Assembly: GCA_947632635.1 (NCBI GenBank)
Contig: CANRQA010000008.1
Location: 1 to 43,277, forward strand
Reading direction: 5' to 3'
DNA from: an uncultured Clostridia bacterium
GTDB taxonomy: Bacteria > Bacillota > Clostridia > TANB77 > CAG-465
DNA: 43,277 nt
Shown piece by piece: positions 28,804 through 36,847 of this stretch. The notes below the pieces were generated by a model. That model was given only the letters and a program-made list of their open reading frames with translations. It was not told where the DNA came from and searched no databases. How positions within the stretch are numbered: the stretch's first letter is position 1; every line of letters starts with the position of its first letter. A program made the position numbers and the translations under genes.

Positions 28804-30027
28804 TTAATATTTAAGTAGCCAGTCTAATATATTTAATTTTTTTATTCCATCAAAATCAGCATCTAAATCATCGTCTAGTGTTAATATATATTTAGGATAA
28901 TTATCATTTATTTTTTTTAATGGTGTTAATTCTCTTTCTAGAATTTCATTATTATTACCGTTAGCTTCTCTTGTAGTTAATGCTACTTGATAATAAACTG
29001 TATTTTGTGAATTTTTTGCCACAAAATCTACTTCTAAGTCATCATATTTTCCAATATATACTTTATATCCTCGTCTTAATAGTTCAAGGTAAACTATATT
29101 TTCTAATATATGTCCCATATCTTTACCAGAACTTTGACCTAACATATAATATCTAAGACCTATGTCTACTGCATAATATTTTTCTTGTGTTTTTAAGAAT
29201 TCTTTTCCTTTTATATCATATCTGTTTGCTTTATATACAAAATAACTATCTATAAGTGCTTGAACATAGGTTGATACTGTATTATATGAACTATTTTTTT
29301 CAAGACCTTCTATGTTATCACTTATGTTTTTCATACTAGTTCTATTTCCTATGTTGTCATATAAATATTTAGTAACTCTTTCTAAAGTATTTTTATCAGT
29401 TATTCCTTTTCTTTGCATTACATCTTTAAATAAAACTGTATTGTAAATTCCATCTAAAAACAAATTAATATTTTCGGGATTAATTTTAAATAATTCTATA
29501 GCTTGTGGCATGGAACTATATTGTAAATAATCTCTAAATTTTCTTGATAAATCAGTTTTATCTTCAAATGCTGATAAATATTCTTTAAATGACAATGGTA
29601 ACATTTTGATTTCTATATATCTTCCTGTAAGTAATGTAGCAAGTTCTGATGATAAAAGCCAAGCATTTGAGCCAGTTATATATAAATCTACATTTCTATT
29701 TATGAAAAGACTATCTACTGTCTTTTCAAATTCATTAACTTTTTGAACTTCGTCTAAAAATATATATGTTTTCTTACCTTTTATCAATTTTGATTTTAGA
29801 TATTCATATAATTTTTTTCTGTCTTGCAATTCTTCATAATCTGAATCTTCAAAATTGATTGATATAATTTGATTTTCTTTTACTCCATTTTCTTTTAAAT
29901 AATCTTGAAATAATTCTAATAAAGTAGATTTTCCACATCTTCTAATTCCTGTTATTACTTTTATAATTTGTTGATCTTTGAAGTTCTTTAATATAGATAA
30001 ATAATCTTCTCTTTTTATTCTTTCCAT
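28804..30027 (-). CDS. AAA ATPase with DUF4143 domain
   Basis: This is a 407-residue member of the AAA_14/DUF4143 family, common in gut Firmicutes and of unknown role. Walker A is VITGIRRCGKSTLL (residues about 22-35), Walker B is YIFLDEVQKV (about 84-93), and a sensor-like DLYITGSNAW follows. The C-terminal DUF4143 portion has the PD-(D/E)XK-like core DDLEVDFVAKNS with a later YYQVALT strand, suggesting a nuclease fold. The ATG at 30027 is chosen for its AGTGGAGGAGATTTT ribosome binding site and the typical MERIKREDYL start; a longer upstream frame is unlikely. It is a single-gene unit. A different member of the same family is encoded at 33594. Confidence 0.9.
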   Translation of the reverse strand: MERIKREDYLSILKNFKDQQIIKVITGIRRCGKSTLLELFQDYLKENGVKENQIISINFEDSDYEELQDRKKLYEYLKSKLIKGKKTYIFLDEVQKVNEFEKTVDSLFINRNVDLYITGSNAWLLSSELATLLTGRYIEIKMLPLSFKEYLSAFEDKTDLSRKFRDYLQYSSMPQAIELFKINPENINLFLDGIYNTVLFKDVMQRKGITDKNTLERVTKYLYDNIGNRTSMKNISDNIEGLEKNSSYNTVSTYVQALIDSYFVYKANRYDIKGKEFLKTQEKYYAVDIGLRYYMLGQSSGKDMGHILENIVYLELLRRGYKVYIGKYDDLEVDFVAKNSQNTVYYQVALTTREANGNNNEILERELTPLKKINDNYPKYILTLDDDLDADFDGIKKLNILDWLLKY

Positions 30028-30379
30028 AAAATCTCCTCCACTCATTTTTATTATACTCTTTTTTATTATTATTGTCAAGTTTTTTCAAAAATATGAAAAA
30101 ATTTATCAATGTTTAATACTTTTTTATATAAAATAAAAAATATTAATTACTTTTTAGCAGAAACATAAGTTTAGTTAAAATAGATCTTTAAAGTTAAATA
30201 ATATATTTTAAATCTTTAACTATTTAAATTTATACTTAATAAATTTTTCAAAAGCACAACATTTCCAATATCTATAGAAATTCTTTTACATATATTGTAA
30301 CACTATAAAAAGATAAATAAGTAAAAAAATTGAATAATTAATATATTATTGATATAATAATTATTGAGGGGGAATTAAA
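30028..30379. other. Divergent spacer between the ATPase and flavodoxin genes
   Basis: This stretch of about 350 bases is AT-rich and holds the two opposing promoter regions. ATTGATATAATAATT at about 30350 may contain a -10 box for the flavodoxin gene. I see no gene, repeat or RNA in it. Confidence 0.4.
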
Positions 30380-30914
30380 ATGAGTTTATTTGGTAATAAA
30401 AAAGATATAAATGGCAAAAAATCAATTGTTATTTATTTTTCAAGAGCAGATGAAAATTATGCAGTAGGAAATATTGATATAGGAAATACAGAAGTAATTG
30501 CAAATTATATAAAAGATATAACGGGAGCTACGTTATTTAAAGTTGAACCATTAAAACCTTATTCAAAAAGTTATAAAATATGTTGCAATGAGGCTTTACA
30601 AGAACAAAAGCAAGACGCAAGACCAGAGTTAAAAGAATATTTAAAAGATATAACTGACTATCAAGTAGTATATATAGGAAGTCCTATATATTGGCGGTAC
30701 AATGCCTCAATCAATGTTTACAGAGCTTGAAATGTTAGATTTTACTGGAAAAGATATAATGATATTTACTACACATGAGGGCTCTGGGCTTGCAAATGTG
30801 CCAAAAGATATTAAAAAAATTTGTAAGGGTGCAAATATTCTTGATACAATTGCTATTACTGGTAGTACAGTTCATTTTGCAAAAGATAAAATAGAGAAGT
30901 GGATAAATGGATAG
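30380..30914 (+). CDS. Flavodoxin-family protein with a +1 shift at CGG
   Basis: The protein is a flavodoxin-fold FMN-binding electron carrier or quinone-reductase-like protein. Frame 0 starts after GAGGGGGAAT and gives KKSIVIYFSRADENY, the phosphate-binding loop region, then VVYIGSPIYW at about residues 97-106, and ends at 30730. The expected continuation is in +1: GTMPQSMFTELEMLDFTGKDIMIFTTHEGSG onward to 30914. The switch is at CGG 30695-30697, right after TGG. Skipping the C gives GGT and rebuilds SPIYWGTMPQ, the conserved segment that packs on the flavin ring. The joined product is about 177 residues, normal for the Flavodoxin_4-like group. No other lesion is present. A shared terminator follows. 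Confidence 0.85.
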
Positions 30915-30937
30915 AAAAGCAAAAATTAAATTATAAA

Positions 30938-30963
30938 AAGTAGGAGCTAAAAATCTCCTACTT
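30938..30963. terminator. Terminator between the flavodoxin and SASP genes
   Basis: AAGTAGGAG at 30938-30946 pairs with CTCCTACTT at 30955-30963. The convergent genes on each side can both use it, although the T-runs are short. Confidence 0.65.
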
Positions 30964-30992
30964 ATATATTTTGTTTATAAGTTTAAGGTTAA

Positions 30993-31175
30993 TTACATTT
31001 GACCAGCAGCTTTTTCAATCATTCTTTTAACCATTTCTCCACCTATAGAACCAGCTTGTTTAGAAGTTAAATCACCATTGTAACCTTGTTTTAAGTTAAC
31101 ACCGATTTGGCTTGCAACTTCCATTTTGAACTTATTTAAAGTTTCTTGAGCTTGTTTGTTCTTAGAACTTGCCAT
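30993..31175 (-). CDS. Small acid-soluble spore protein, alpha/beta type
   Basis: Alpha/beta SASP coat spore DNA, protecting it from UV and heat and supplying amino acids on germination. The 60-residue protein has both family motifs: LNKFKMEVASQIGVNL with the GPR-protease-type site region (here the cleavage-site Glu is not exact), and GYNGDLTSKQAGSIGGEMVKRMIEKA. The ATG at 31175 follows GGAGGTGAAATAAC; the longer upstream frame is not used. A sigma-G-like promoter lies just upstream. A second copy, broken by a recombinase module, lies about 350 bases away. Confidence 0.95.
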   Translation of the reverse strand: MASSKNKQAQETLNKFKMEVASQIGVNLKQGYNGDLTSKQAGSIGGEMVKRMIEKAAGQM

Positions 31176-31204
31176 TGTTATTTCACCTCCATCGTTTTCG
31201 TTAT

Positions 31205-31233
31205 TAGTTTGATACGTATTTAAAAAAATATAC
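31205..31233 (-). promoter_or_regulatory. Sigma-G-like promoter of the SASP gene
   Basis: Read on the minus strand, GTATA (31229-31233) and CAAACTA (31205-31211) are 17 bases apart. This resembles the forespore sigma-G pattern with one -10 mismatch and matches the expected control of SASP genes. Confidence 0.5.
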
Positions 31234-31280
31234 ATTAAAATTAAAAATTTTTTAAAAAATATTATTTTTTTTAGATATAA

Positions 31281-31311
31281 TAAAGGATGTCTAAGATAAA
31301 TATAGACATCC
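31281..31311 (-). terminator. Terminator of the truncated SASP/recombinase unit
   Basis: On the minus strand GGATGTCTA pairs with TAGACATCC and is followed by TTTATTA. It lies between the two SASP copies and would stop transcription from the recombinase module. Confidence 0.6.
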
Positions 31312-31344
31312 TAATTTTAATTAATTGAAAGTGTATAAGGTTAA

Positions 31345-31460
31345 TTACATTTGACCAGCAGCTTTTTCAATCATTCTTTTAACCATTTCTCCACCTATAG
31401 AACCAGCTTGTTTAGAAGTTAAATCACCATTATAACCTTGTTTTAAGTTAACACCAAGTT
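31345..31460 (-). pseudogene. 5'-truncated second SASP gene
   Basis: The minus strand here encodes ELGVNLKQGYNGDLTSKQAG and the rest of the SASP C-terminus to EKAAGQM, nearly base-for-base the same as the intact copy at 30993. The N-terminal half is missing. Similarity stops at about 31460, where unrelated sequence at the end of the recombinase gene begins. The missing half is not found on the far side of the module, so a plain clean insertion does not explain it fully. Confidence 0.9.
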
Positions 31461-31486
31461 CTGTCGGTGTCAAAACTCTATTTGAA

Positions 31487-33169
31487 TTAGCATACTTTTT
31501 TAGTATTGCCTTTTAGAGTTTTACATTCGTTTATTTTATATCCTTTAATATTACTTATATCATCAAGTTCTTTAAACTTAAAATATATAGTAATTTCATT
31601 ATCTTCTGTTATAGTAACTTTATCAATTAGCATATTTAAAAGTTCTTTAGTTGGCGCTTCTAAAGCAATAAATTTACGAGCTAATGTTTCTATCTCTTTA
31701 TTATTATTTTTCATTTCTTTAGTTTTCCCAATTTTTATATTTAAGTTATCCTTTGCTTTATTTAAGTTTTGAACTTCCTTTTCAAAGTCGGAAAGTAAAA
31801 TTACAAAATCATTTTCAGATAATATTCCTTTTACTTTATCAGCATAAAGACTCCTTATACATTCTCTACTTTCTTGAAGTTTTTTCTCGATTTCGGCAAT
31901 TTGAGTTTCATATTGTGATATAAAAGAATCCTTTTCATTATTCTTTTTAGCTACATCAATAAGTTCTTGCTCAAGATTTTCATTTATATATTTACTACAT
32001 ACATTTTTAATATTTTGAATTAAAACTTTTTCTAAGACATCAATTTTATTTGAGTGTCTTGTACAATGTCTATATTGTTTAGAATGTGTATAGCAAATAG
32101 TAGTATAGCGGTACTCACCATATTTTTTAAAAGCATAATTTGAATATGTTAGATATAGTTTAGCACCACATTCAGCACAATATAACAAGCCTTTAAAAAG
32201 GTAGTCGTGCTTAGTTCCTTTAAAAGAAGAATTACCACTAATTAATTCTTGAACTCTATAGAAAGTATCTTTATCAATTATTGCTTCATGAGTGTTTTTG
32301 CATATAATTCTATCTTCTTTTGGAACAGTAATTCGTACTTTAGATTTGTAATTAATATTTTTCCTTTTAAATTGTTCTAAATTACCAATATATACTTGGT
32401 TTTTTAATATTCTACTAATTGTTGTTTGTTTCCATGAGTTATATAACATTGTTTTTCTAGTTGTACCAATGTTACGTGAAATTCCTGGAACAGGCACTCC
32501 CTCGTCAGTTAGTATTTGAGAAATTTTTGTAAGACCATTACCAGAAAGGTATAAATTAAATATCCTTTTAACAATTTGTGCTTCCTTTTCGTTTATAATT
32601 AATTGATATTTATTTTCGGGATTTTTCATATACCCATAAGGCGCAGTAGTAGCAAGGAAATTACCAGCAGTTTTTCTTTCTTTTAGAGCACTTTTTATTT
32701 TTTTTGATATATCTTTTACATACATATCATTGATAATACTTTTAAAAGGAGCAATATCATTCATACCTGCGTCTTCCATTGTATCAATGTTATCAAGTAT
32801 AGAAATATATCTTATATTATTTTCAGGAAAAAACTTTTGAACGTAGTAACCAGTATCAATATAATCTCTTCCAAGCCTAGATAAATCTTTGGTAATTACA
32901 GTGTCAACTTTTTTTGCTTTTAAATCTCGAAGTAATTTTTGAAAACCAGGTCTATTAAAATTTGTTCCAGTAAAGCCATCATCTACATATTCATCTACAA
33001 GCACAAATTCTTTGTTTTCTTCAATATATCTTTTAAGAATTGCTCTTTGATTTGTAATACTTGAACTTTCTTCTTTATCTCCGTCCTCTCTTGATAACCT
33101 AATATAAATTGCAACTTTAAATAATTTATTTGTTTTATGATTATTTAGTGTAACAAAATTTGTGTACAT
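31487..33169 (-). CDS. Large serine recombinase (site-specific integrase)
   Basis: This 560-residue protein is of the TndX/transposon-integrase type and excises or integrates DNA through a Ser-linked intermediate. The N-terminal resolvase domain has the nucleophile in VAIYIRLSREDG (Ser about residue 26), followed by VDDGFTGTNFNRPGF and ITKDLSRLGRDYIDTGYY. A recombinase domain follows (APYGYMKNP through RILKNQVYIGNL), then a zinc ribbon with CAECGAKL and later Cys residues, and a coiled coil (residues about 420-490). All domains are intact, so it could be active. The start follows AAGAAGGTAAAAA. It is preceded on the same strand by a tiny ORF. Confidence 0.95.
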   Translation of the reverse strand: MYTNFVTLNNHKTNKLFKVAIYIRLSREDGDKEESSSITNQRAILKRYIEENKEFVLVDEYVDDGFTGTNFNRPGFQKLLRDLKAKKVDTVITKDLSRLGRDYIDTGYYVQKFFPENNIRYISILDNIDTMEDAGMNDIAPFKSIINDMYVKDISKKIKSALKERKTAGNFLATTAPYGYMKNPENKYQLIINEKEAQIVKRIFNLYLSGNGLTKISQILTDEGVPVPGISRNIGTTRKTMLYNSWKQTTISRILKNQVYIGNLEQFKRKNINYKSKVRITVPKEDRIICKNTHEAIIDKDTFYRVQELISGNSSFKGTKHDYLFKGLLYCAECGAKLYLTYSNYAFKKYGEYRYTTICYTHSKQYRHCTRHSNKIDVLEKVLIQNIKNVCSKYINENLEQELIDVAKKNNEKDSFISQYETQIAEIEKKLQESRECIRSLYADKVKGILSENDFVILLSDFEKEVQNLNKAKDNLNIKIGKTKEMKNNNKEIETLARKFIALEAPTKELLNMLIDKVTITEDNEITIYFKFKELDDISNIKGYKINECKTLKGNTKKVC

Positions 33170-33257
33170 TTTTTACCTTCTTTCCTAAATAATCACCCAA
33201 TAACATTATACAATATTTTTGCTTAAAAATAAAGGTATTGTATAAAATTAAAGGAGA

Positions 33258-33401
33258 TTATATATGTTTTTGAATTTCAGTTAAAAAACTTTTTTTAAAT
33301 ATTTCATTTACATCTATATTTGAATTTTCATTAAATACATATTTAACTTTGTATATACTTTCATCTTGCGGTGCTCTTTTTTTCTTAAATTTACTTTTCA
33401 T
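33258..33401 (-). CDS. Small basic protein upstream of the recombinase
   Basis: The 47-residue ORF begins MKSKFKKKRAPQDESIYKVK and has an excellent AGGAGGC ribosome binding site. It is basic at the start, then mixed. The gene lies 88 bases upstream of the recombinase on the same strand and is probably part of its unit. Such small ORFs often accompany serine recombinases, but I cannot assign a function; a recombination directionality factor is one idea. It is not an extension of the longer frame reading back to 33509, which lacks a site. Confidence 0.6.
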   Translation of the reverse strand: MKSKFKKKRAPQDESIYKVKYVFNENSNIDVNEIFKKSFLTEIQKHI

Positions 33402-33484
33402 AGTTTGCCTCCTAGTATAAATAGTATTTACACCGACTATCAAATTAATACTGTAGAAAATAGACAATATTTGTCTAAATTTAA

Positions 33485-33544
33485 AAAAAGTGGTATCAAA
33501 AATATGCAAAATTCACTAAAAAGTGGTGCCAAAAATATGCAAAA
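33485..33544 (+). repeat. Two 27-bp direct repeats before the DUF4143 gene
   Basis: Units at 33485-33511 and 33518-33544 read AAAAAGTGGTATCAAAAAT and AAAAAGTGGTGCCAAAAAT, each followed by ATGCAAAA. They differ at two positions and are spaced 33 bases apart. In one frame they encode KSGxKNMQN twice, but this is probably non-coding. Confidence 0.85.
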
Positions 33545-33593
33545 CGGATTGACAAATAACAAAAATAATAATAAAATAGATATGGTGATATTA

Positions 33594-34889
33594 ATGAAAA
33601 GAAAATTTTATAACGTATTAATGGACTGGAAAAACAAAAATATTAATACTCCATTAATGGTAGTAGGAGCTAGACAAATTGGAAAAACATATATAATTAA
33701 CGAATTTTGCAAAAATGAATTTGATGATTATATTTATATAAATTTAATGGAGAAACAAAGTATAGTAAAAATTTTTGAAGAAGAGCTAGATTTTGAAATT
33801 AAAATTAAAAAGTTAGAGCTAGAATTAAATAGAAAGATTATTCCGGAAAAAACAATATTATTTATTGATGAGATTCAAGAATCTGAAAAAGCTATTAGCT
33901 CTTTAAAGGCTTTTTGCGAAAGTATTAATCACTATAGAATTGTTTGTGCGGGTAGTTTACTTGGGGTAAAAATACGAAGATTTAATTCATCTTTTCCAGT
34001 AGGTAAAGTCCAAATTGAATTTATGCATCCAATGGATTTTGAGGAATTTTTAATTGCTTTAGATAAACAAATGTGGGTAGATGAAATAAGAAGATGTTAT
34101 GAAAATTTAGAAGAAATAAGCATACATGATAAGCTGATAGATATGTATAGAGCATATCTTTGTATTGGTGGAATGCCAGCTGCTGTATTAGATTATAAAA
34201 ACGTAAAGGAAGATATATTTTCATGGAATAGAAATATATTGAAAAATATAATTATATCTTATTTAGCCGATATGAATAGATATACGTTAAATAATAATGA
34301 ATCTGTGAAAATAGAAAAAGTATATAATGCAATTCCTGCTTCTTTAGCCAAAGAAAATAAAAAATTTAAATATGCATATATTGAACAAGATGCAAATAAA
34401 AGAAGATTTGAAAGTGCTATTGATTGGTTAGAATCAAGCGAAATGGTATATATGTGTAAATTTATTAATAAAGTTGAACCACCACTAAAAGCCTATGTAA
34501 AAGATGATACCTTTAAACTATACTTAAATGATGTAGGAATATTAACATCATTACTGGATATAGAATTTCCTGAAATATTATTAAATAAGAATTTTATATT
34601 TAAAGGAGCTATTGCGGAAAATTATGTAGCACAAACTTTTGTTTCTAATAACATACCGTTATATTATTGGAATTCAGGAAATAAAGCAGAAATTGATTTT
34701 CTACTATATAATAAGGATGGAATTATCCCTGTAGAAGTAAAAGCGGGAGATAATACTCAATCAAAAAGTTTAAATGCATTTATGAAAAAATATAATCCAA
34801 AATATGCTATAAGAATATCTACAAAAAATTTTGGATTTGTAAATAATATAAAATCCATACCATTATATGCGACATTTTGTATAAAGTAA
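33594..34889 (+). CDS. AAA ATPase with DUF4143 domain (second family member)
   Basis: The 431-residue protein has Walker A VVGARQIGKTYII, Walker B ILFIDEIQES, the following RIVCAGSLLGV sensor strand and a C-terminal DUF4143 part with EIDFLLYN and PVEVKAG, the PD-(D/E)XK-like core. It differs strongly from the 28804 protein and belongs to another subgroup. The start ATG at 33594 gives the family's usual MKRKFYNVLMDWKN; the upstream ATG at 33582 or a longer frame from 33366 would only add repeat-encoded residues. No strong ribosome binding site is visible, which is unusual here. Two 27-base direct repeats sit 50 bases upstream. Confidence 0.85.
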   Translation: MKRKFYNVLMDWKNKNINTPLMVVGARQIGKTYIINEFCKNEFDDYIYINLMEKQSIVKIFEEELDFEIKIKKLELELNRKIIPEKTILFIDEIQESEKAISSLKAFCESINHYRIVCAGSLLGVKIRRFNSSFPVGKVQIEFMHPMDFEEFLIALDKQMWVDEIRRCYENLEEISIHDKLIDMYRAYLCIGGMPAAVLDYKNVKEDIFSWNRNILKNIIISYLADMNRYTLNNNESVKIEKVYNAIPASLAKENKKFKYAYIEQDANKRRFESAIDWLESSEMVYMCKFINKVEPPLKAYVKDDTFKLYLNDVGILTSLLDIEFPEILLNKNFIFKGAIAENYVAQTFVSNNIPLYYWNSGNKAEIDFLLYNKDGIIPVEVKAGDNTQSKSLNAFMKKYNPKYAIRISTKNFGFVNNIKSIPLYATFCIK

Positions 34890-34988
34890 TGCTATAGCAA
34901 ATAAAAGAAGTTTATTTGGGAAAATTTAAAAAGGATATAAACTTTAAATTTAAGAAATGAGAAAAAATTGTTTTTTGTCTTATACCAT

Positions 34989-35035
34989 AACCTTACAAAA
35001 ATGTAAGGTTATTTTTATTTACTTTATGATATAAT
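34989..35035 (+). promoter_or_regulatory. BceR-type operator and promoter before the response regulator gene
   Basis: An 11-base half site, AACCTTACAAA, and its mirror form a palindrome at 34989-35010 with core TTACA-N4-TGTAA. This matches the known BceR-family motif TnACA-N4-TGTnA. A -10 box TATAAT lies at 35030-35035, with no good -35, as expected where the regulator activates. The ribosome binding site GGAGGT follows directly. Confidence 0.8.
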
Positions 35036-35053
35036 ATCTTTTGGAGGTATATT

Positions 35054-35731
35054 ATGAAGCAAATATTAATTGTAGAAGATGATGAAAAGTTACGAAATGA
35101 GCTAGAAATATTTTTAAATAATAATGGATACAAAGCAGTATCATTAAAGGAATTTAATAATGTAGTACAAGATATTTTAAATATCAAACCAGATTTATTA
35201 TTACTTGATATAAATTTGCCGGGAGCTGATGGAGAGTTTATCTGTAAGGAGTTAAGAAAAAAATCAACACTGCCTATTGTTATAATAACAAGTAGAGATA
35301 ATGAGATAGATGAATTATTAAGTATAAATTATGGTGCAGACCATTATATTACAAAACCATTTAATATACAAATTCTTTTAGCCAAAATTGCTTCTTTATT
35401 AAGAAGAAGTGATACTCAAAGTTATCAAGATATAATAAGTACAGAAGAATTTGTTTTGAATATATCAAAAAGCACAATAGAAAAAAATAATAAAGAAATT
35501 GAACTAACTAGAAACGAGATACGTATATTAAAATACTTACTTGAACATAGAGATAAAATTATAGCAAGAGAAGAAATAATGGACTTTCTATGGGAGAATA
35601 ATAGTTTTATAGATGATAATACTTTAACTGTAAATATAACAAGATTAAGAAATAAATTAGAAGAACTAAATTTAAAGCATTTATTAGAAACTAGAAGAGG
35701 TCAAGGATATATATTAAGAAAGGAAGATTAG
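35054..35731 (+). CDS. bceR: Response regulator, OmpR/BceR family
   Basis: The 225-residue protein has a receiver domain with the phosphorylation site LLLLDINLPGADG (Asp52), the conserved Lys in YITKPF, and a C-terminal winged-helix domain with LTRNEIRILKYLLEH and ETRRGQGYIL. Together with the kinase and ABC genes that follow it is a Bce-type peptide detoxification system. The stop overlaps the kinase start closely, and a matching operator sits before this gene, so it probably regulates itself and the transporter. Confidence 0.95.
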   Translation: MKQILIVEDDEKLRNELEIFLNNNGYKAVSLKEFNNVVQDILNIKPDLLLLDINLPGADGEFICKELRKKSTLPIVIITSRDNEIDELLSINYGADHYITKPFNIQILLAKIASLLRRSDTQSYQDIISTEEFVLNISKSTIEKNNKEIELTRNEIRILKYLLEHRDKIIAREEIMDFLWENNSFIDDNTLTVNITRLRNKLEELNLKHLLETRRGQGYILRKED

Positions 35732-36757
35732 ATGAACTTTTTTACTTTTTTAAAAGATAAGATTATACAAATAAGTTTAATATTATTTGCACTTATAACA
35801 ATAGAAATATTATTACTTGCATATCCACTTGGAAAATTTATAAAAATATATATTCCAGCAATTATATTAATATTGTATTTTGCTTCAATAATAATAGAAT
35901 ATATAATAAAGAACAACTTTTATAAAAAACTACTAGGAACATTAGATAAATTAGATGAAAAATATCTTGCTACAGAAATAATAAAAGAACCTAATTTTTA
36001 TGAGGGGAAATTATTAAAAGAAAGTTTAGAAGAAATAGATAAATCAATGGTGGATAATGTGAATAAATATAAATTTTTGCAAGAGGACTATAAAGAATAT
36101 ATTGAAATGTGGATTCATGAAGTAAAAATACCATTATCTGCAAGTAAATTAATAATAGAAAATAATAAAAATAAAGCAACTAAAAGTATAGATGAAGAAT
36201 TAGATAAAATTGAAAATTATATAGAACAAGCACTATATTATGCTAGAAGTAACACGGCAAATAAAGATTATATTATAAGGAAATATAATTTAAAAGATAT
36301 AGTAACAGAATGTATAAGAAAGAATAAAACAGCTTTAATTCAAGATAAAATTGTAATAAATGAACACGATATAGATATAGATATAGATGTGTATACGGAT
36401 AGTAAATGGGCAATATTTATATTAAATCAAATTATACAAAATAGCATAAAGTATAGAAAAAATGATGTTGTAGCTAAAATTGAAATATATGCAAGTCTTG
36501 AAAAAGAAAATATAATTTTGCATATAAAAGATAATGGAATGGGAATAGAAGAAGGAGAAATTCAAAGAGTATTTGAAAAGGGCTTTACAGGAACAAATGG
36601 CAGAAAACTTAATAGAAAATCGACTGGAATTGGACTATATCTATGCAAGAAATTATGTGATAAATTAAGAATTGGAATAAAAATAGAATCTAAAAAGGAT
36701 ATAGGAACAAAGATTAAATTAATATTTCCAAATAGTAGTTATATAGATATGAAATAG
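35732..36757 (+). CDS. bceS: Intramembrane-sensing histidine kinase (BceS type)
   Basis: The 341-residue protein has only two N-terminal helices (residues 13-32 and 37-60) with almost no external loop, the hallmark of kinases that sense through the partner transporter. The phosphoacceptor is in MWIHEVKIPLSASKL (His129), followed by ATPase motifs: N-box QIIQNSIKY, G1 KDNGMGIEEGE and G2 STGIGLYL. BceS relays transporter activity, so it lacks its own ligand domain. It starts right after the response regulator stop (TAGATG). Confidence 0.95.
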   Translation: MNFFTFLKDKIIQISLILFALITIEILLLAYPLGKFIKIYIPAIILILYFASIIIEYIIKNNFYKKLLGTLDKLDEKYLATEIIKEPNFYEGKLLKESLEEIDKSMVDNVNKYKFLQEDYKEYIEMWIHEVKIPLSASKLIIENNKNKATKSIDEELDKIENYIEQALYYARSNTANKDYIIRKYNLKDIVTECIRKNKTALIQDKIVINEHDIDIDIDVYTDSKWAIFILNQIIQNSIKYRKNDVVAKIEIYASLEKENIILHIKDNGMGIEEGEIQRVFEKGFTGTNGRKLNRKSTGIGLYLCKKLCDKLRIGIKIESKKDIGTKIKLIFPNSSYIDMK

Positions 36758-36826
36758 TAACCTTACAAAAATGTAAGTAAAAAGTAAGGTAAATCGATGG
36801 CAACTCCATTAGAAATTGGTTATAAT
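36758..36826 (+). promoter_or_regulatory. BceR-type operator and promoter before bceA
   Basis: TTACA-N4-TGTAA is repeated at 36763-36776, with the same CTTACAAAAATGTAAG core as the site before bceR. A half-like AAGTAAGG follows. TATAAT at 36821-36826 is a probable -10, about 20 bases before the ATG. This lets one regulator activate the ABC genes. Confidence 0.8.
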
Positions 36827-36847
36827 TAACTTGAAAGGAGTTTTTTT

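Larger units (their letters stand above)
31463..33437. repeat. Short inverted repeat flanking the recombinase module
   Basis: GTCGGTGT at 31463-31470 is found inverted as ACACCGAC at 33430-33437. Flanking bases also agree in part (on each side a TATTT follows about 10 bases on). The repeat is short and may be coincidence, or may mark recombinase-binding half sites. Confidence 0.35.
31461..33440. mobile_element. Serine-recombinase module inserted at a SASP gene
   Basis: The region from the broken SASP gene to the start of the small upstream ORF's leader holds a large serine recombinase and a 47-residue ORF, both on the minus strand. It contains no cargo that I can identify. The left edge is defined by loss of SASP similarity at 31460. 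The right edge is uncertain and is guessed from an inverted copy of the left-edge motif at 33430-33437. It may be a remnant of a larger integrative element. Confidence 0.55.

Noticed and set aside
1674..30697. CGG reassigned to another amino acid
   Set aside because: A reassignment would keep the frame; at all four sites the protein continues only after a one-base shift.
33366..33593. Longer N-terminus for the second DUF4143 protein
   Set aside because: The extension would be encoded by direct repeats and the antisense start of the small recombinase-linked ORF; family proteins begin at MKRKFYN.
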